From Rhizobium etli 8C-3 (GTDB lineage: Bacteria; Pseudomonadota; Alphaproteobacteria; Rhizobiales; Rhizobiaceae): DNA of 64,000 bases. Position numbers and translations under genes: made by a program. The DNA is taken from positions 3,041,001-3,105,000 of the forward strand of contig NZ_CP017241.1 of NCBI RefSeq assembly GCF_001908375.1, read 5' to 3'. The notes beneath the pieces were generated by a model, which was not told the origin of the DNA, made no database searches, and saw only the letters and a list, made by a program, of their open reading frames with translations. Positions within the stretch are counted from its first letter, which is position 1, and every line of letters starts with the position of its first letter. Positions 62,327 to 64,000 of this stretch are shown piece after piece.

Positions 62327-64000
62327 TCAGCTTCTAGCGGCTCTATCGGCTCGCATTTGAAGTATAATATCGATTATCTTCTCGATCTCGACCAGCGCTC
62401 CCGAGCTGGCGTCGACATATATAGATTGCTTTATACACGAGACATAGAAGATTTCTTCAATAGAACGGCGCATGGTTCGACGACTGATCGGCATTCGGTC
62501 GTCGGTTAGCCCCCAGCCCGAGAAGAACGGGATGCCAAAAGTAACGACACGCTTGTTGCGCATCAAAGCTTCAAAGCCGACCTGAGACGAAACGGTGTAG
62601 ACAGCCTCGCATTGATCGATAATGGCGCCGATCGAAACATCATCCGGAAGGACGGTGACTGCAGAACGTGTTCGGTCACGGTATGAGTTCATATTGCGGT
62701 AAATACTGTCAGGATGTCGCTTGAAGTACACCGGCTTGCCGGGATTATCTCGGATGGCAGCATCGAGCATATCTGCGAACGTCTGATCGGTCGCGCCGGA
62801 GAACTCGATAGAGGCATCGCCCTTCTTTTGGTCGATTATCAGGACAGCGTCTCGCTCAAGGTGATACGGCGCGCTGTCGATGTATCGGTTATATTTTGTG
62901 ATGCGCTCGGCGCAAATGCGAGAAATGGCCGCTCTGGCGCGACTTGTCTCGGCCTCAGTAAGAACGAAGGAAGGATCGTTCAGCGTCCGCTCTATGCGAG
63001 ACGGCTGCCGAGCATCGAAGTAGTAGCCCATATCGTCAATCATGAAGCCAAGCGCTCTACGCTCGTTTAGCGTGGCGTCCGCGTCGAAATATGAGGAGAA
63101 CGCGCCAAACAGGGCAACTTCGACAAAATAGAGAGGCCTATCGTAGAGATAGGCCGATCTGATGCAATCCCAGAACATCGTTTGGTTGATGCGCTGCGAG
63201 AGCAGGAAAACGGCGTCGGGCGCCCGATCCTTGAAGAACGAGAATTTGGCAGTCTTCATGGCGGTCTTGATGTTTTCGGCGTATCCGCCGTCCATGTCGC
63301 TCTTGTTGACGTTGGACAGGATCTGGCTGTTTGGCGCTAAGCTACCAATTGTTTCTCCAGCGCTAAATGTGTTCGGTAGGTTGCGGGCACGTTCGACCAG
63401 GATCGACTTGAGCTCGACCGCGGACCCCGGCGCTGTTCCAGGGCTTGCGCGACCTACATTCTCGATCGCGGTGACGCGCTTGTTGAGTTTGTTGACATCA
63501 AGCCTGGTTCGACGCAGTCGCGCGATGCTGATTGCCGTCCCCGGGATGTATTTCGCGAAGAAATGCCGTAGCGGGCTCATAGGCTCAGGATTCTTCGTCC
63601 CTGGCTTCTTAGCCCCCCCTCCATACGGTTGTGGTTTGCTTATCTCCGCCGCATAAGGCGTCAGTGCAAGATATTTGAACCACTTGTCTGACTCCGGATG
63701 CTCGAGCGACATCCATGGCTTACGAGCGAGAGTATAATGTATCAACGACGGAGAAGATATTGCCTTAGCGGCTTCTGTTGCATCCATCGCGTTCTGGGAG
63801 CCAACGAAGCTATCGATCCAATTCGGCGCGAACATAGAACCGTGAACGTTCCACTTCACTGGCACATAGCGGATCGCATCGAAGAACAGCTCGGCGATGA
63901 TCTGCTGATCGCCTAGGGTGAGACGATAACGGTTCGCCTCAAGATACCTTTCGACAAGGCCATCGAAGCGGATGCGCCGCATTGCATCGATATTCACCAG
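62327..64000 (-). CDS. GT8-KpsC-like fusion: glycosyltransferase and Kdo transferase, 5' truncated
   Basis: The frame is open to the window edge, so the N-terminus is missing; 557 residues are visible. The visible start LVNIDAMRR, then LTLGDQQIIAELFF and LIHYTLARKPW (first ~95 residues), is the end of a GT8-type domain. A linker with a Pro/Gly/Lys-rich stretch and helices follows. The C-terminal ~250 residues form a capsule_synth (KpsC/KpsS) domain: VLIIDQKKGDASIEFSG, VYFKRHPDSIYRN, YTVSSQVGFEALMRNKRVVTFGIPFFSGWGLTDDR. The last motif is a hallmark of the beta-Kdo transferases that build the Kdo linker of group 2 capsules. It heads the minus-strand unit with the methyltransferase. Confidence 0.85.
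   Translation of the reverse strand: MVNIDAMRRIRFDGLVERYLEANRYRLTLGDQQIIAELFFDAIRYVPVKWNVHGSMFAPNWIDSFVGSQNAMDATEAAKAISSPSLIHYTLARKPWMSLEHPESDKWFKYLALTPYAAEISKPQPYGGGAKKPGTKNPEPMSPLRHFFAKYIPGTAISIARLRRTRLDVNKLNKRVTAIENVGRASPGTAPGSAVELKSILVERARNLPNTFSAGETIGSLAPNSQILSNVNKSDMDGGYAENIKTAMKTAKFSFFKDRAPDAVFLLSQRINQTMFWDCIRSAYLYDRPLYFVEVALFGAFSSYFDADATLNERRALGFMIDDMGYYFDARQPSRIERTLNDPSFVLTEAETSRARAAISRICAERITKYNRYIDSAPYHLERDAVLIIDQKKGDASIEFSGATDQTFADMLDAAIRDNPGKPVYFKRHPDSIYRNMNSYRDRTRSAVTVLPDDVSIGAIIDQCEAVYTVSSQVGFEALMRNKRVVTFGIPFFSGWGLTDDRMPISRRTMRRSIEEIFYVSCIKQSIYVDASSGALVEIEKIIDIILQMRADRAARS

Noticed and set aside
1..64000. CRISPR arrays, tRNA or rRNA genes, prophage or integrase genes
   Set aside because: No regularly spaced repeats, no tRNA-like cloverleaf or rRNA sequence and no integrase motif were recognised by eye.

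Overview
The window looks like chromosomal or megaplasmid DNA of an alphaproteobacterium of the Rhizobiales, most likely a Rhizobium, Sinorhizobium or Agrobacterium relative. This rests on GC-rich codon use, a rkpAGHIJ-type K-antigen cluster in the order known from Sinorhizobium, several class III adenylate cyclases, a DUF982 protein, and many TRAP/ABC uptake systems with FadR-type regulators. No rRNA, tRNA, CRISPR array or intact insertion sequence was seen.

Layout. (1) Positions 1-9.3 kb: the end of a peptide-type ABC transporter operon with a DapA-family aldolase (+). Convergent to it is a catabolic operon (-): FadR-type regulator, TRAP transporter dctPQM and an L-idonate 5-dehydrogenase. 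An Ldh2-family dehydrogenase and an HxlR regulator lie upstream on the same strand. (2) 9.4-23 kb: an MFS exporter divergent from hxlR; a large SAM-cyclase-ATPase-TPR protein; a small DUF3008 gene; a Gfo/Idh/MocA oxidoreductase divergent from a second TRAP operon (dctP, double hairpin, dctQ, dctM, fadR-type regulator); a cyclase-TPR protein and a DUF982 gene. (3) 23.1-29.3 kb (-): a seven-gene same-strand run that starts with a bufferin-type copper metallophore RiPP precursor (DUF2282), its MNIO maturase (DUF692) and partner (DUF2063), then DoxX, a type II NADH dehydrogenase, a membrane Cache-type adenylate cyclase and a DUF3307 membrane protein. (4) 29.4-35.1 kb: patatin and 3-hydroxybutyrate dehydrogenase genes divergent from a LysR regulator, then a secreted cupin, an MFS transporter and a DUF302 protein. 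(5) 35.3-64 kb: a capsule (K-antigen) region. It holds a GSCFA protein, an MsbA-like ABC exporter, two GT29 sialyltransferase-like genes, two polysaccharide pyruvyl transferase-family genes, a Stealth phosphotransferase, two further glycosyltransferases, a beta-helix lipoprotein, rkpJ-I-H-G-A (-), an outer-membrane polysaccharide export lipoprotein, a transposase remnant, a methyltransferase, and the end of a GT8-Kdo-transferase fusion.

How the genes work together. The rkp genes appear to build a polyketide-like lipid. A 2482-residue iterative PKS/fatty acid synthase without thioesterase (RkpA) is followed by an alpha-oxoamine synthase (RkpG) and a short-chain reductase (RkpH). This is the same logic as sphingoid-base synthesis and would give an aminoalcohol-type lipid; that product is inference. 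KpsS/KpsC-like Kdo transferases and the export lipoprotein point to a Kdo-linked capsule. The scrambled orientation and AT-richer look of the glycosyltransferase block (about 39-45.5 kb) suggest a strain-variable K-antigen-type region. The bufferin operon is a copper-stress module with unusual extra members (NDH-2 and a cyclase).
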